Shown here: positions 9,258 to 17,939 of the stretch, piece by piece
Position numbering within the stretch: the stretch's first letter is position 1
Layout of the letters: every line of letters begins with the position of its first letter
Assembly: GCF_011751075.1 (NCBI RefSeq)
Contig: NZ_JAALLN010000022.1
Span: 1-64,000 of the forward strand
Length of the DNA: 64,000 nucleotides
Source: Flavobacterium poyangense
GTDB lineage: Bacteria; Bacteroidota; Bacteroidia; Flavobacteriales; Flavobacteriaceae
Reading direction: 5' to 3'
Translations under genes and position numbers: made by a program
Notes under the pieces: generated by a model
The model's input: only the letters and a program-made list of their open reading frames with translations
What the model was told of the DNA's origin: nothing
The model's database searches: none

Positions 9258-10262
9258 TTATATTGCTAGTTTAGTTATTAAATCTTCAAACTTTTGAATA
9301 GTTTCTTCCATAGAAACGTCAGATCTTCCGCCGGCAGCATTACTATGTCCTCCGCCGTTAAAATGATCTCTTGCGAATTGGTTGACGTCAAATCCTCCTT
9401 GTGAACGGAATGATATTTTAATAATCTTTTCGTCTTTATTCTCTATAAAAATAGCAGTAAAAAAGATTCCTTTCATGCTTAATCCGTAATTAACAATTCC
9501 TTCGGTATCGCCTTTTACATAATTAAAAGAATCCAGTTCGTCCTGAGTAAGCGTAGTATAAGAAGTTTTATATTCTTCAAAAACTTTCATATTCTGCAAA
9601 GCACGACCTAATAACTGCAAACGGCTGTAGGAACTATTGTCAAATAATAAAACCGGAATTTGCGTGTTTTCGACACCCAAATCAATTAATTCGGCTATGA
9701 TGCGATGCGTATTTCCAGTAGTTCCCGGAAAGCGGAAAGAACCTGAATCGGTTAGTATTCCGGTGTAAATACAAGTAGCAATGGTTTTGTCTAAATCTTC
9801 TTTTTTGTCTAAAAAAGAAATAAAATTGTAAACCATCTCACAAGTAGAACCAAACGAAGTGTCAGAATACATATAAGCAGCATAATCATCAGGTTTTTGA
9901 TGATGATCGATCATAATAAATGGCGCTTTTAGCTTTGCTAAGGTATGTTCCATTTCACCTGTGCGATGAAAAGCATTAAAATCCAGCGTAAATATAATTT
10001 CTGCTTCTTCTAATATTTTCGTACAGTTTTCAGTGTCTTTTTCAAATATTTTTACAGTTTCAGAGCCCGGTAACCAAGCTAAGAAATCAGGAAAATCATT
10101 AGGTGCAATCACCGTTGGCAGATGATTGTTTTTTAATAAAAAATGGTATAAACCTAACGTAGAGCCCATGGCATCACCATCAGGACCTCTATGCGGAATG
10201 ATAGCGATTTTCTTTGGGGTTGCGAGCAACAATTGTATCGCTTGAATATCTTGTATTTTCAT
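9258..10262 (-). CDS. DHH/DHHA1 phosphoesterase, NrnA-like
   Basis: A 334-residue cytoplasmic phosphoesterase. The N-terminal DHH domain shows PHRGPDGDAMGS (about 23-34), a metal-binding LDFNAFHR (about 93-100) and the DHH triplet at 119-121. The C-terminal DHHA1 substrate-binding part ends with GGGHSNAAGG. This is the layout of NrnA-type enzymes, which degrade nano-RNAs or dephosphorylate pAp; members also hydrolyse cyclic dinucleotide intermediates. It is the first gene of the gldI/PPIase operon. The exact substrate is not determinable from sequence. Confidence 0.88.
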   Translation of the reverse strand: MKIQDIQAIQLLLATPKKIAIIPHRGPDGDAMGSTLGLYHFLLKNNHLPTVIAPNDFPDFLAWLPGSETVKIFEKDTENCTKILEEAEIIFTLDFNAFHRTGEMEHTLAKLKAPFIMIDHHQKPDDYAAYMYSDTSFGSTCEMVYNFISFLDKKEDLDKTIATCIYTGILTDSGSFRFPGTTGNTHRIIAELIDLGVENTQIPVLLFDNSSYSRLQLLGRALQNMKVFEEYKTSYTTLTQDELDSFNYVKGDTEGIVNYGLSMKGIFFTAIFIENKDEKIIKISFRSQGGFDVNQFARDHFNGGGHSNAAGGRSDVSMEETIQKFEDLITKLAI

Positions 10263-10347
10263 AGTGTGCGAATTTACATTTTTTTAATGTAATGTTGAAA
10301 ACAATTTGGAGATTAACACACTTTTAGCGATTAAGGTTGAAAGTTGT

Positions 10348-10550
10348 GTTCTTTGGCTTCGCTTAAGATGTTCTTCGGCTTCGCTCAGGATGTTCTTCGG
10401 CTTCGCTCAGAATGACAATAGGTATTGATTTTCCCTTCGACTTCGCTCAGGATGACAGTCGGTATTGATTTTCCCTTCGGCTTTGCTCAGGATGACAGTG
10501 GATATTGATTTTCCCTTCGGCTTCGCTCAGGATGACATTGAGTATTGATT
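10348..10550. repeat. Tandem repeat array: 22-bp x3 then 40-bp x3.75
   Basis: Three 22-bp units (10,348-10,413) of type gttcttcggcttcgctcagg are followed in phase by 40-bp units at 10,401-10,440, 10,441-10,480 and 10,481-10,520 and a partial unit to 10,550. Each 40-bp unit begins cttcgctcaggatgac and contains ggtattgattttccc. The gap 10,263-10,587 holds this array and no gene. A single related unit occurs at about 15,059-15,080. Confidence 0.9.
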
Positions 10551-10587
10551 TGCCTTTTGGAATTTGGAATTTTAAAATTGGATTTAC

Positions 10588-11844
10588 CTATAGGTTTTCC
10601 AGCTCTTTTCGCTGTAATTTCTGGTACAATTTGTATTTGGCGCCTTTGACAATTTGTGATTTGTAAATACCAACTGAGCCCGAAGAAAAATAGGCAATAG
10701 TACAGGAAATAGCGATAAATAGCCCGGGTTGAGTGCCAAACAACTCCATTCCCATGATGGTGCAGGCAATGGGGGTGTGGGTCGCACCCGAAAATACGGC
10801 GACAAAACCCATACCGGCCAAAAGGGCTATTGGTATAGGAACGACAAGGGAGAGTGCGCTTCCTAAAGTAGCGCCGACAAAGAATAATGGAGTTACTTCA
10901 CCACCTTTAAAACCTGCTCCAAGTGTAAATCCTGTAAACAGAATTTTGAGTAAAAAGTCATACCACGCATTTGCATTTGAAAAAGAATCCACAATTACCG
11001 GTACGCCTAAACCGGAGAATTTTGTGAATCCAAAGCCTGTAATGGCGATTGCAAGAACGATTCCTCCAACAAACGGACGTAGTGGGGGATATTTGATGTT
11101 TTTCGAAAATAGAGAACTCCAAAAATGAGTAGTTCTGGAGAACAGCAAAGCAGCAAATCCGAATAGAATACTGATAAGGATAGTGTAGAACAAATTGGTC
11201 AGATTGATTTCGGGTACATCGGGGATACTGTAATGCGTGTGTTTGACCTGCCAGAATTCAACTGTGAAATAAGCAGCATAAGCCACTAAGAAAGATAAAA
11301 AGATGCTTTTTAAGTTGATTTTACTAAAATACAGTACTTCCAAGGCAAAAATAGCTCCGGCTAATGGCGTTCCGAAAACGGAGGCAAACCCTGCGCTGAT
11401 TCCCAAGATAATCAGAATCTTTCTTTCTGAGGGATCTAATTTAAAAAGCTTTGTAAATTGATCGGCAATAGCACCTCCCATTTGTACAGCTGTGCCTTCA
11501 CGTCCGGCAGAACCTCCAAATAAGTGGGTCAGTAAAGTTCCTAAAAGAACCAGAGGAGCCATTTTAAACGGAATGGTTTTCTTTGGAGTTTCGTATTCTT
11601 CCAACAAGAGATTATTTCCTTTTACAACCGACTCTCCCCAATGATGATAGCTCAATCCGACCAGTAGTCCACCAAGGGGTAAGAGCCAAATAATCCAGTT
11701 GTGATGGATTCTAAATTGTGTAACCCATTCTAACGAAATTAAAAAAAAGGCAGAAGCCGATCCTGAAAAAACACCAATCAAAAGACAAATGAGAACCCAC
11801 TTAAGTGTTGTCAGGAGTATTGTTTTAGAATTAGGTAAGGTCAT
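10588..11844 (-). CDS. ClC-family chloride channel/transporter
   Basis: A 418-residue membrane protein with about ten or more hydrophobic segments. ClC signatures are visible: GSAGREGTAVQMGG at about 107-120 (the GREG glutamate is the gating/proton glutamate position) and GAGFKGGEVTPLFFVGATLG at about 310 (GxFxP-like region). It lacks a C-terminal CBS pair, as usual for short bacterial forms. It should be an anion channel or a Cl-/H+ or F-/H+ exchanger. It is monocistronic and flanked on both sides by repeat-filled intergenic DNA. Confidence 0.9.
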   Translation of the reverse strand: MTLPNSKTILLTTLKWVLICLLIGVFSGSASAFFLISLEWVTQFRIHHNWIIWLLPLGGLLVGLSYHHWGESVVKGNNLLLEEYETPKKTIPFKMAPLVLLGTLLTHLFGGSAGREGTAVQMGGAIADQFTKLFKLDPSERKILIILGISAGFASVFGTPLAGAIFALEVLYFSKINLKSIFLSFLVAYAAYFTVEFWQVKHTHYSIPDVPEINLTNLFYTILISILFGFAALLFSRTTHFWSSLFSKNIKYPPLRPFVGGIVLAIAITGFGFTKFSGLGVPVIVDSFSNANAWYDFLLKILFTGFTLGAGFKGGEVTPLFFVGATLGSALSLVVPIPIALLAGMGFVAVFSGATHTPIACTIMGMELFGTQPGLFIAISCTIAYFSSGSVGIYKSQIVKGAKYKLYQKLQRKELENL

Positions 11845-11857
11845 TTACAGGTTTAGT

Positions 11858-12066
11858 TTTTTTAGCCACGAATTTCACAAATTTACACGAATTTTTATTT
11901 TAAAAAGAAAGCAATCTTCATAATCCCAAAATCTGTGGCAAAAAAAGTCGAGTGTTTTTTAGCCACGAATTACACAAATTTTTATTTTAAAAGATTGAAA
12001 CGTTTAAAAAATACACGCTTAATCTGCAGCAAAAATAATTAGTGCAATTCGTGAAATTCGTGGCAA
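11858..12066. repeat. Nested inverted repeat, gccacgaatttcac family
   Basis: The sequence gccacgaatttcac at 11,865-11,878 pairs perfectly with gtgaaattcgtggc at 12,051-12,064. A second gccacgaatt arm occurs at 11,962-11,971. Inner fragments related to aatctgtggca and taatctgcag lie between. It fills the gap between the ClC and RidA genes. The same family recurs at 56,612-56,812. Confidence 0.75.
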
Positions 12067-12071
12067 AAAAA

Positions 12072-12455
12072 TTACTGCACAACAGCTGTAAATTCAATTT
12101 CAACTAAATATTCGGGAGCGATCAGTTTGCTGATTTCGTAAAATCCGGTTGTAGGTTTTACATCTTTAAAAAAGGAAGAATGTGCTCTGGCAACATCTTC
12201 AAAAGTATTGATATTAGTAGTGAAAATGCGGGTTCTGATTACATCTTTCATTCCGACATTTAAATCTTCCAGGACTTTTTCTACACGTTCCAGAATATTA
12301 AAAGTCTGTGCATAGGCGTCGTCAGCTTTTACTTTGTCGCCGTCAACAATTGCTACAGTTCCTGAAACTTCGATGATATTGCCAATTCGTACGGCGCGAC
12401 AATATCCCATTTTGTCTTCCCAAGGTGATCCTGTTAAGATGTTTTCTCTTTTCAT
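12072..12455 (-). CDS. RidA family (YjgF/YER057c) protein
   Basis: A 127-residue soluble protein. Typical features of the Rid family are GYCRAVRIGNIIEVSGT near the start, a central QTFNILERVEKVLEDLN helix, the conserved catalytic-type arginine in VIRTRIFTTN, and the C-terminal PEYLVEIEFTAVV. RidA-type proteins deaminate reactive enamine/imine intermediates, but several subfamilies lack proof of that activity. Trimeric association is known for the family. It is a single gene in the cytoplasm. Confidence 0.88.
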   Translation of the reverse strand: MKRENILTGSPWEDKMGYCRAVRIGNIIEVSGTVAIVDGDKVKADDAYAQTFNILERVEKVLEDLNVGMKDVIRTRIFTTNINTFEDVARAHSSFFKDVKPTTGFYEISKLIAPEYLVEIEFTAVVQ

Positions 12456-12621
12456 TTTTTTACTGTTTTATTGATTTGTTTTAGTCCTTTTAAAAACAAA
12501 ATCCGGTTAGTTAATTAGGCTGCAATTTATAAAATACGAAATTGAAAAGAGCAAATTTTGTTTGAAATCGTTTTGAAAACCAAGCTTTTTTGTGATATTT
12601 TAAGAAATGGATTTTTATGAG

Positions 12622-12927
12622 TTATTCTATTTGATGTTGTTCGAAAAGACGAAGTTTATTCTGAGTTATCGTCAGATTTTGTTGCAGTGTTTCTATTTTG
12701 TTCAGGAGATGAGCGATGGCATCTATGCCTTCAAAATTAATTTTCAGATCATAATGCAAACGAATCATTTTTTCTATAGCGGGCAATTGTTTAATGTATA
12801 AATATTCGTCATTTTCCTGAACAATAATTTCTACCAGCCCGTAATTATTTAGTTCGGTTATAAAGGTGTGTTCAATTTCGTGATAGGTGCAAAATTGTTT
12901 GATTTGAATTAGATTTTTAGTGCTCAT
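12622..12927 (-). CDS. cbpM: CbpM-like chaperone modulator
   Basis: A 101-residue protein encoded immediately downstream of, and overlapping by 11 bp, a cbpA-like DnaJ gene. The N-terminal half (LIQIKQFCTYHEIEHTFI) and the C-terminal coiled-coil tendency (LLNKIETLQQNLTITQNK) suit the MerR-like CbpM family, which binds the J domain of CbpA and blocks its co-chaperone activity. Identification rests on gene order plus these features; overall similarity looks weak. Confidence 0.8.
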   Translation of the reverse strand: MSTKNLIQIKQFCTYHEIEHTFITELNNYGLVEIIVQENDEYLYIKQLPAIEKMIRLHYDLKINFEGIDAIAHLLNKIETLQQNLTITQNKLRLFEQHQIE

Positions 12928-13834
12928 GACTTCTTAGTTTAGAAAGTTCTTCAAATAATTCTTTTTCTTTTTTGGACAGCTTTGTCGGAAGTTTCAAGTT
13001 GTAAGTAATATATAAATCTCCAAACTGACCTTCTTTTTTGTAGATCGGAAATCCTTTTCCTTTTAATTTGACTTTTGTTCCGGGCTGCATTTCTTCGGGG
13101 ACTTTTATCTTTACTTTTCCGTCAAAGGTGTTAATGAAAATCTCGCCTCCGAGAATGGCGGTATATAAATCGAGAGCAACATCGGCGTAAAGGTTATTGC
13201 CTTCTCGTTTAAAGTCGGAATTGTTTTCGATGGAGAAAGTAATGTACAAATCGCCATTAGGCCCTCCGTTCGCACCAGGTCCACCATGACCAGGGAGTTT
13301 TATGATTTGACCGTTTTCTACTCCTGCGGGAATTGTAATCCGGATGTTTTTGCCATTTACGGTCAGATTTTGTTTGTGTGTGCTGTATGCAGCATTTAAA
13401 TCTAATTGTAATTCGGCATTGTAATCCTGACCTCTGTATTTAGATTGGCTTCTGTTGTTTCCTGCCGAACCGTACATGGAGTTGAAAAAATCGGAAAAAT
13501 CACTACCGGAGAAATCACCTCCCGAAAAGTCGCTGTAATCGGGATTGCTTTGTGGTCTGGTACGCTGTTGTTGGTTAGGGTTGTAACCGGCCTTTTCAAA
13601 TTCGTCGGCATGTTTCCAGTCTTTTCCGTATTTGTCGTATTTTTTTCGATTTTCAGGATTGCTCAGGACTTCGTTAGCCTCATTTATTTCTTTGAACTTT
13701 TTTTCGGCTTCTTTGTCGTTTGGATTCAGGTCGGGATGGTATTTTCGTGCCGCTTTTCGATAGGCTTTTTTTATTTCGGCTTCAGTAGCGGACTTTGTAA
13801 TTTCTAATGTTTTATAGTAGTCGATATAATCCAT
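12917..13834 (-). CDS. cbpA: CbpA-like class II DnaJ co-chaperone
   Basis: A 305-residue J-domain protein. The J domain (about 4-70) carries HPD at 33-35. It is followed by a Gly/Ser/Asn/Gln-rich linker (about 80-135) and the C-terminal substrate-binding beta domains (about 140-295). The CxxCxGxG zinc finger of true DnaJ is absent, so it is CbpA-type. It should stimulate DnaK ATPase in the cytoplasm. Overlap with the cbpM-like gene implies translational coupling and control by that protein. Confidence 0.92.
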   Translation of the reverse strand: MDYIDYYKTLEITKSATEAEIKKAYRKAARKYHPDLNPNDKEAEKKFKEINEANEVLSNPENRKKYDKYGKDWKHADEFEKAGYNPNQQQRTRPQSNPDYSDFSGGDFSGSDFSDFFNSMYGSAGNNRSQSKYRGQDYNAELQLDLNAAYSTHKQNLTVNGKNIRITIPAGVENGQIIKLPGHGGPGANGGPNGDLYITFSIENNSDFKREGNNLYADVALDLYTAILGGEIFINTFDGKVKIKVPEEMQPGTKVKLKGKGFPIYKKEGQFGDLYITYNLKLPTKLSKKEKELFEELSKLRSHEH

Positions 13835-14047
13835 TTTTTATGTTTTTAATAAAGGTAGATTAAAACATTGAAGTTAGGAATAAGTTGTTAATTTTCAAAA
13901 TGATATATTTTTTGAAAGGGAAATTGCGATTAAGAAGTAAGATATTAGGTGTGAATTTTTGTTGTATTAAAACTTATTTTTTTGATTTTTTGGCAGGTTT
14001 TTTGTTTCCAAAAAATAGCCTAATATATTGTTATAAAAGTCTTAAAG

Positions 14048-14079
14048 TTGTAGCGCCTAATTAAATTATGCTATTTTTG
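14048..14079 (+). promoter_or_regulatory. Bacteroidota-type promoter of the 14137 gene
   Basis: TTG at 14,048-14,050, a 21-bp spacer and TATTTTTG at 14,072-14,079 match the TTG/TAnnTTTG sigma-A consensus of this phylum. The start codon lies 58 bp further on. The gap 13,835-14,136 otherwise shows only AT-rich DNA. Confidence 0.7.
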
Positions 14080-14136
14080 TGAAGCTATACTTGATTTTAT
14101 AAAAATTAAAAAAGGCATTTGATAATACTTTTTTCA

Positions 14137-14850
14137 ATGAAGCAAATTTTATTTTCCATACTATTTTTAACTGCCCTAACAGTATCAGCTCAGACTGAGT
14201 TTAGTACCAAGTTTAAGGCCATTCCGGCTCCTAAATTTAGTGCAAAACCTAAAAAACTTCCATCTCCGGAAATCAAAGATCCTGCAGGTACTAATTTAAA
14301 TATCCCAAGTATAAAAACGCCCAATGTTTTTGATAATACCAGTATTACTCCTAAATCTAAATTTCAGGTTGGAGAGCAAAAAAGTACTTTTAGTATGTCA
14401 ACCGAAACCGATTTTGCTAATCCGGGTGATCGTTATGTTCCTAAGATGGAAAAAGAGGTGGATAAAGCCTTAAGGGCGGAAGGACTTAGAGAAGGAAGGG
14501 GAGAATTGATTAAGAAAAATATCTCGTTAGGAGATTTTAGAACGCAATCGAATTATTTTGTTGTGAAATTCAGAGACTTTGGGGCTATTGATGGTGATTT
14601 AGTTAAGGTCTCATCTAATGATATAGTAATTAATCCTCAGTTGTTTTTGGATGCTAGTTTTAAAGAAGTAAGAATTACGCTTCAAAAAGGGTTCAATAAA
14701 TTAGATTTTGAAGCTTTAAATATAGGTACTTTAGGAGGTAATACAGCAGAAATTCAGGTTTATGATGACAAAGGTGTATTGGTTACCAACGACTATTGGA
14801 ATAATCTCGCTGCAGGTTTTAAAGCGTCAATAATAGTTACTAAAGAGTAG
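14137..14850 (+). CDS. Secreted protein of unknown function
   Basis: I do not recognise this family. With the ATG at 14,137 the protein has 237 residues and a clean signal peptide (MKQILFSILFLTALTVSAQ); an upstream TTG in frame would only add six residues before that signal. The first 90 mature residues are rich in Pro, Lys, Ser and Thr (repeated IPxP/IKxP patterns) and probably extended. The C-terminal half (about 140-235) looks beta-rich and compact (YFVVKFRDFGAIDGDLVKVS, then EIQVYDDKGVLVTND), as in small beta-sandwich domains. It probably acts in the periplasm or outside the cell. It is a single gene with a good promoter upstream. Confidence 0.75.
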   Translation: MKQILFSILFLTALTVSAQTEFSTKFKAIPAPKFSAKPKKLPSPEIKDPAGTNLNIPSIKTPNVFDNTSITPKSKFQVGEQKSTFSMSTETDFANPGDRYVPKMEKEVDKALRAEGLREGRGELIKKNISLGDFRTQSNYFVVKFRDFGAIDGDLVKVSSNDIVINPQLFLDASFKEVRITLQKGFNKLDFEALNIGTLGGNTAEIQVYDDKGVLVTNDYWNNLAAGFKASIIVTKE

Positions 14851-14860
14851 TTTTTTTTGA

Positions 14861-15213
14861 GGTACAAAGGTACAAAGGTACAAAGTGGCAAAGGTACAGA
14901 GGTAGAAAATAGATAAACTATAACCTGTTGGGTACAATTACTTCGTCAATTCGCTTTGCTCGGGTGGCAAAAATCATACTTAACACATAGAAACATAGCT
15001 TTTAGTTATGAAAAAGAGTATAGAAAAGAAACATATTTCTATCACATAGTCAATCAATCGACTTCGCTCAGACTGACAATTGAAAATTTAAATAAGTTAA
15101 ACGCCTTTTTTCGTTTTCAAAACTATGTTCCTATGTGTTTAAAAAAAATACACCCAACGGGTTAAACTATAACTATATCCCTTTGAGCCTTTGCCACTTT
15201 GAACCTTTGCACC
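14861..15213. repeat. Large nested inverted repeat (about 350 bp)
   Basis: Three nested arm pairs are visible: an outer pair of ggtacaaagg-type repeats (14,861-14,900) against ctttgccactttgaaccttt (15,181-15,213); a middle pair with aacctgttgggta (about 14,922-14,934) against tacacccaacgggtt (about 15,149-15,163); and an inner pair with acacatagaaacatag (14,983-14,998) against ctatgttcctatgtgt (15,123-15,138). It fills the gap 14,851-15,220. No gene is supported inside it. Confidence 0.8.
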
Positions 15214-15220
15214 TAATAAG

Positions 15221-15748
15221 TTAAAAAGGATCAGCAGTAACTCTGAACTTCATATCTGCTTTTACCGTTACATCTTTGGTAAGCGTTTCTTTTAAGGTAA
15301 CTTTTGTTCTGATTTTATATTTATCGGCTTTGATGTATTGGTCTAATCTGGCATCTGTGCTAATCAAATCAATTGTATTGCTTGTTGCGTTGATATTATC
15401 CTGATACGCTAATTCTATTTCGTCAGAGTCGTTTGTTGAGATATAGAGGTGAATTGATTTTAAGAAAGTAAATGTTTTTCCTTCAGGGTCCGTAATCGTT
15501 AGCCTAAGTGATTTTAGTTTTACATCTTTTACTAAACTCGCTTTGGTTCTGTTGTTGCTAAATTCAGCAGACGAGTTGGTGGTCACATCCGGTGTTATGA
15601 TTTCCGAAGGTAAATTAATAGGGGAAGTACTTTTTATCTGAATCGAAGTTTCATTCGAAATTGTAAAAGTCAATAAATCATCAACAGAATTACAGGAAGC
15701 TAGAAATAAAGTAAGGAAAAAAGACAGGACGATTAATTTTGATTTCAT
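15221..15748 (-). CDS. Putative lipoprotein of unknown function
   Basis: A 175-residue protein whose signal ends in a lipobox (LFLASC, Cys 19), so it is probably anchored in a membrane. The mature part is rich in Thr, Ser, Lys and Asp with alternating hydrophobic residues, consistent with a beta-sandwich. I see no catalytic motif and do not recognise the family. Both flanks are large inverted-repeat regions, so it stands alone between two presumed stem-loop blocks. Confidence 0.75.
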   Translation of the reverse strand: MKSKLIVLSFFLTLFLASCNSVDDLLTFTISNETSIQIKSTSPINLPSEIITPDVTTNSSAEFSNNRTKASLVKDVKLKSLRLTITDPEGKTFTFLKSIHLYISTNDSDEIELAYQDNINATSNTIDLISTDARLDQYIKADKYKIRTKVTLKETLTKDVTVKADMKFRVTADPF

Positions 15749-15759
15749 GGGTTTTTTTG

Positions 15760-16104
15760 AAGTTGTTGAGTTTCTAAGTTACTGAGTGGCTAAGTTTTTT
15801 GTTTTCTTTTAATCTTAGGTAACGGATTAATTTAGAGATTTAGTATTAAATGTTTTTTTTGAAGTTTCTAAGTTGCTTAGATGCTAAGTTTTTTACTTTT
15901 AATCTAAGAAGCTCAGAACCTTATAGGCTTAGAATCTCAGTAAATGAGTAATTTCGGTTTTATTATTAAAATGTTTTTTTCGATACTTACGAAAAGTTGT
16001 TGACTTTGGTTTTTTCGAAGTCGGTAAGATATTAAGTTTTTCGTTTTTTAAATCTGAGATTCACAGATCCTTAGAATCTTAGAGTCTTAGAAACTCAGCA
16101 ACTT
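15760..16104. repeat. Nested inverted repeat, ctaagttgctgag family
   Basis: Left arm 15,760-15,778 (aagttgttgagtttctaag) is complementary with one mismatch to the right arm ending at 16,104 (cttagaaactcagcaactt). Internal copies at 15,861-15,890 (aagtttctaagttgcttag) and 15,903-15,940 (ctaagaagctcagaac and gcttagaatctcag) form further arms. The gap 15,749-16,159 holds this element and the guaA promoter. Confidence 0.75.
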
Positions 16105-16148
16105 TAAAAAAAAACTAAAATCAATTTTTCAAATTCGAATATAAAAAG

Positions 16149-16156
16149 TACTTTTG
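16149..16156 (+). promoter_or_regulatory. Candidate guaA -7 element, nearly leaderless
   Basis: TACTTTTG matches the TAnnTTTG element of Bacteroidota promoters and ends three bases before the guaA ATG at 16,160. A start a few bases downstream would give a leaderless or almost leaderless mRNA. No clear TTG -33 element is seen about 20 bp upstream, which lowers confidence. Confidence 0.5.
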
Positions 16157-16159
16157 CGC

Positions 16160-17689
16160 ATGCAACACAACGTACTTATTTTAGATTTCGGATCGCAATA
16201 TACTCAACTTATTGCGCGTAGAGTTCGCGAATTAAATATATTCTGCGAAATTTTCCCATACAATCACTTCCCAAGTGATTTATCACCTTATAAAGCTGTA
16301 ATTTTAGGAGGAAGTCCTTTTTCTGTTCGCGCAGAAGATGCTCCACATCCTGATTTATCTCAAATTCGAGGCAAGCTTCCAATGTTGGCAGTTTGTTACG
16401 GAGCACAATATCTGGCGCATTTTAGCGGTGGAGAAGTAGCTGCTTCTAATACCAGAGAATATGGTAGAGCTAATTTGTCATATATTAAGGAGAATGAAGT
16501 TTTCTTTAACGGAGTTTCAGAAAATAGCCAGGTTTGGATGAGCCACAGCGATAGTATCAAAGCTTTGCCGACAAATGCAGTAAAACTGGCGAGTACTCAT
16601 GATGTAGAATTTGCAGCTTATAAAATTGAAGGCGAAACGACTTATGCTATTCAATACCATCCTGAAGTTTTCCATTCTACTGATGGATCAAAAATGTTAG
16701 AGAACTTTTTAGTTAACATTGCCGAGGTTCCTCAAAACTTTACACCAGGTGCTTTCGTAGAAGAAATGGTGGCAGAGTTAAAAGAGAAATTAGGTGACGA
16801 TAAGGTTGTTTTAGGATTGTCAGGAGGAGTAGATTCTACTGTAGCGGCAGTTTTATTACATAAGGCAATAGGTAAAAACCTATACTGTATTTTTGTAAAC
16901 AATGGTTTACTTCGTAAAAACGAATTCCAAAATGTATTAAATCAATACAAAGGAATGGGATTGAACGTAAAAGGAGTAGATGCAGGTGACCGTTTTCTTG
17001 GTGAATTAGCCGGAATCAGCGATCCTGAAACCAAACGTAAAACAATTGGACGTGTCTTTATCGAAGTTTTTGATGACGAATCGCATTTAATTGAAGACGT
17101 TAAATGGTTGGCTCAGGGCACTATTTACCCTGACGTAATCGAGTCAGTTTCTGTAAAAGGACCTTCGGCTACGATTAAATCACACCATAATGTTGGTGGA
17201 TTACCGGATTATATGAAATTAAAAATTGTAGAGCCGCTTAGAATGCTTTTTAAAGATGAAGTAAGAAGAGTTGGAGCTACTTTAGGAATAGACCCTGAAT
17301 TATTGGGAAGACACCCTTTCCCGGGACCAGGATTATCAATTAGAATTTTAGGAGATATCACTCCGGAGAAAGTTCAGATTTTACAAGATGTTGACGCTGT
17401 TTTCATCGAAGGATTAAAATCATGGGGACTATACGATAAAGTTTGGCAAGCCGGAGCAATTCTGCTTCCTGTAAACAGTGTTGGTGTAATGGGAGATGAG
17501 CGTACTTACGAAAAAGTAGTAGCGCTTAGAGCCGTAGAATCAACAGACGGTATGACTGCTGACTGGGTACACTTACCTTATGATTTCTTAATGAAAGTGT
17601 CAAATGATATTATCAATAAAGTAAAAGGGGTGAATCGTGTAGTATACGACATAAGCTCTAAACCACCTGCAACAATTGAGTGGGAATAA
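16160..17689 (+). CDS. guaA: GMP synthase (glutamine-hydrolysing)
   Basis: Converts XMP, ATP and glutamine to GMP in purine synthesis. The protein has 509 residues from the ATG at 16,160; a TTG two codons earlier overlaps the -7 promoter element and is less likely. The class I glutamine amidotransferase domain (about 1-190) has nucleophile Cys at about 79 (LAVCYGAQ) and the His/Glu pair in YHPEVFHS. The ATP pyrophosphatase domain carries the P-loop LGLSGGVDSTVAA at about 220. The C-terminal dimerisation domain ends PPATIEWE, as in all GuaA. It is a single gene with its own strong terminator. Confidence 0.97.
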   Translation: MQHNVLILDFGSQYTQLIARRVRELNIFCEIFPYNHFPSDLSPYKAVILGGSPFSVRAEDAPHPDLSQIRGKLPMLAVCYGAQYLAHFSGGEVAASNTREYGRANLSYIKENEVFFNGVSENSQVWMSHSDSIKALPTNAVKLASTHDVEFAAYKIEGETTYAIQYHPEVFHSTDGSKMLENFLVNIAEVPQNFTPGAFVEEMVAELKEKLGDDKVVLGLSGGVDSTVAAVLLHKAIGKNLYCIFVNNGLLRKNEFQNVLNQYKGMGLNVKGVDAGDRFLGELAGISDPETKRKTIGRVFIEVFDDESHLIEDVKWLAQGTIYPDVIESVSVKGPSATIKSHHNVGGLPDYMKLKIVEPLRMLFKDEVRRVGATLGIDPELLGRHPFPGPGLSIRILGDITPEKVQILQDVDAVFIEGLKSWGLYDKVWQAGAILLPVNSVGVMGDERTYEKVVALRAVESTDGMTADWVHLPYDFLMKVSNDIINKVKGVNRVVYDISSKPPATIEWE

Positions 17690-17701
17690 TATTTTTTATA
17701 G

Positions 17702-17734
17702 TAAGGCGTTACAAATGTAACGCCTTATTTTTTT
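17702..17734 (+). terminator. guaA terminator
   Basis: A perfect 11-bp stem, taaggcgttac / gtaacgcctta (17,702-17,712 / 17,717-17,727), with a 4-base loop followed by T-rich sequence, 12 bp after the stop codon. Confidence 0.92.
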
Positions 17735-17939
17735 CTCCAATTCGTGTTAAATTCGGAAAATATTTTTATTTGGATGCAAGAAAAAGTCAGAAGAGGAGTT
17801 ATAATAAGAACGTCATTATTGCTAAGACCGCAATTAATCTAAGATAATAAGCAAAAAAACAGGCTCTGGGAATCTCGCTTTAAACAAAAAGTAGTACCTT
17901 GTTTTTCGAATTAAAAATTAAATTGTTTTAAGCCCTATT

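Noticed and set aside
10348..10550. Possible CRISPR array
   Set aside because: The repeats are directly adjacent or have near-identical intervals; there are no unique spacers and no cas genes.
10733..11128. 131-codon plus-strand frame inside the ClC gene
   Set aside because: It is antisense to a clear membrane protein; composition is typical of a shadow frame.
14956..15165. 69-codon frame in the nested palindrome
   Set aside because: It lies wholly inside inverted-repeat arms, without a ribosome-binding site or recognisable protein features.
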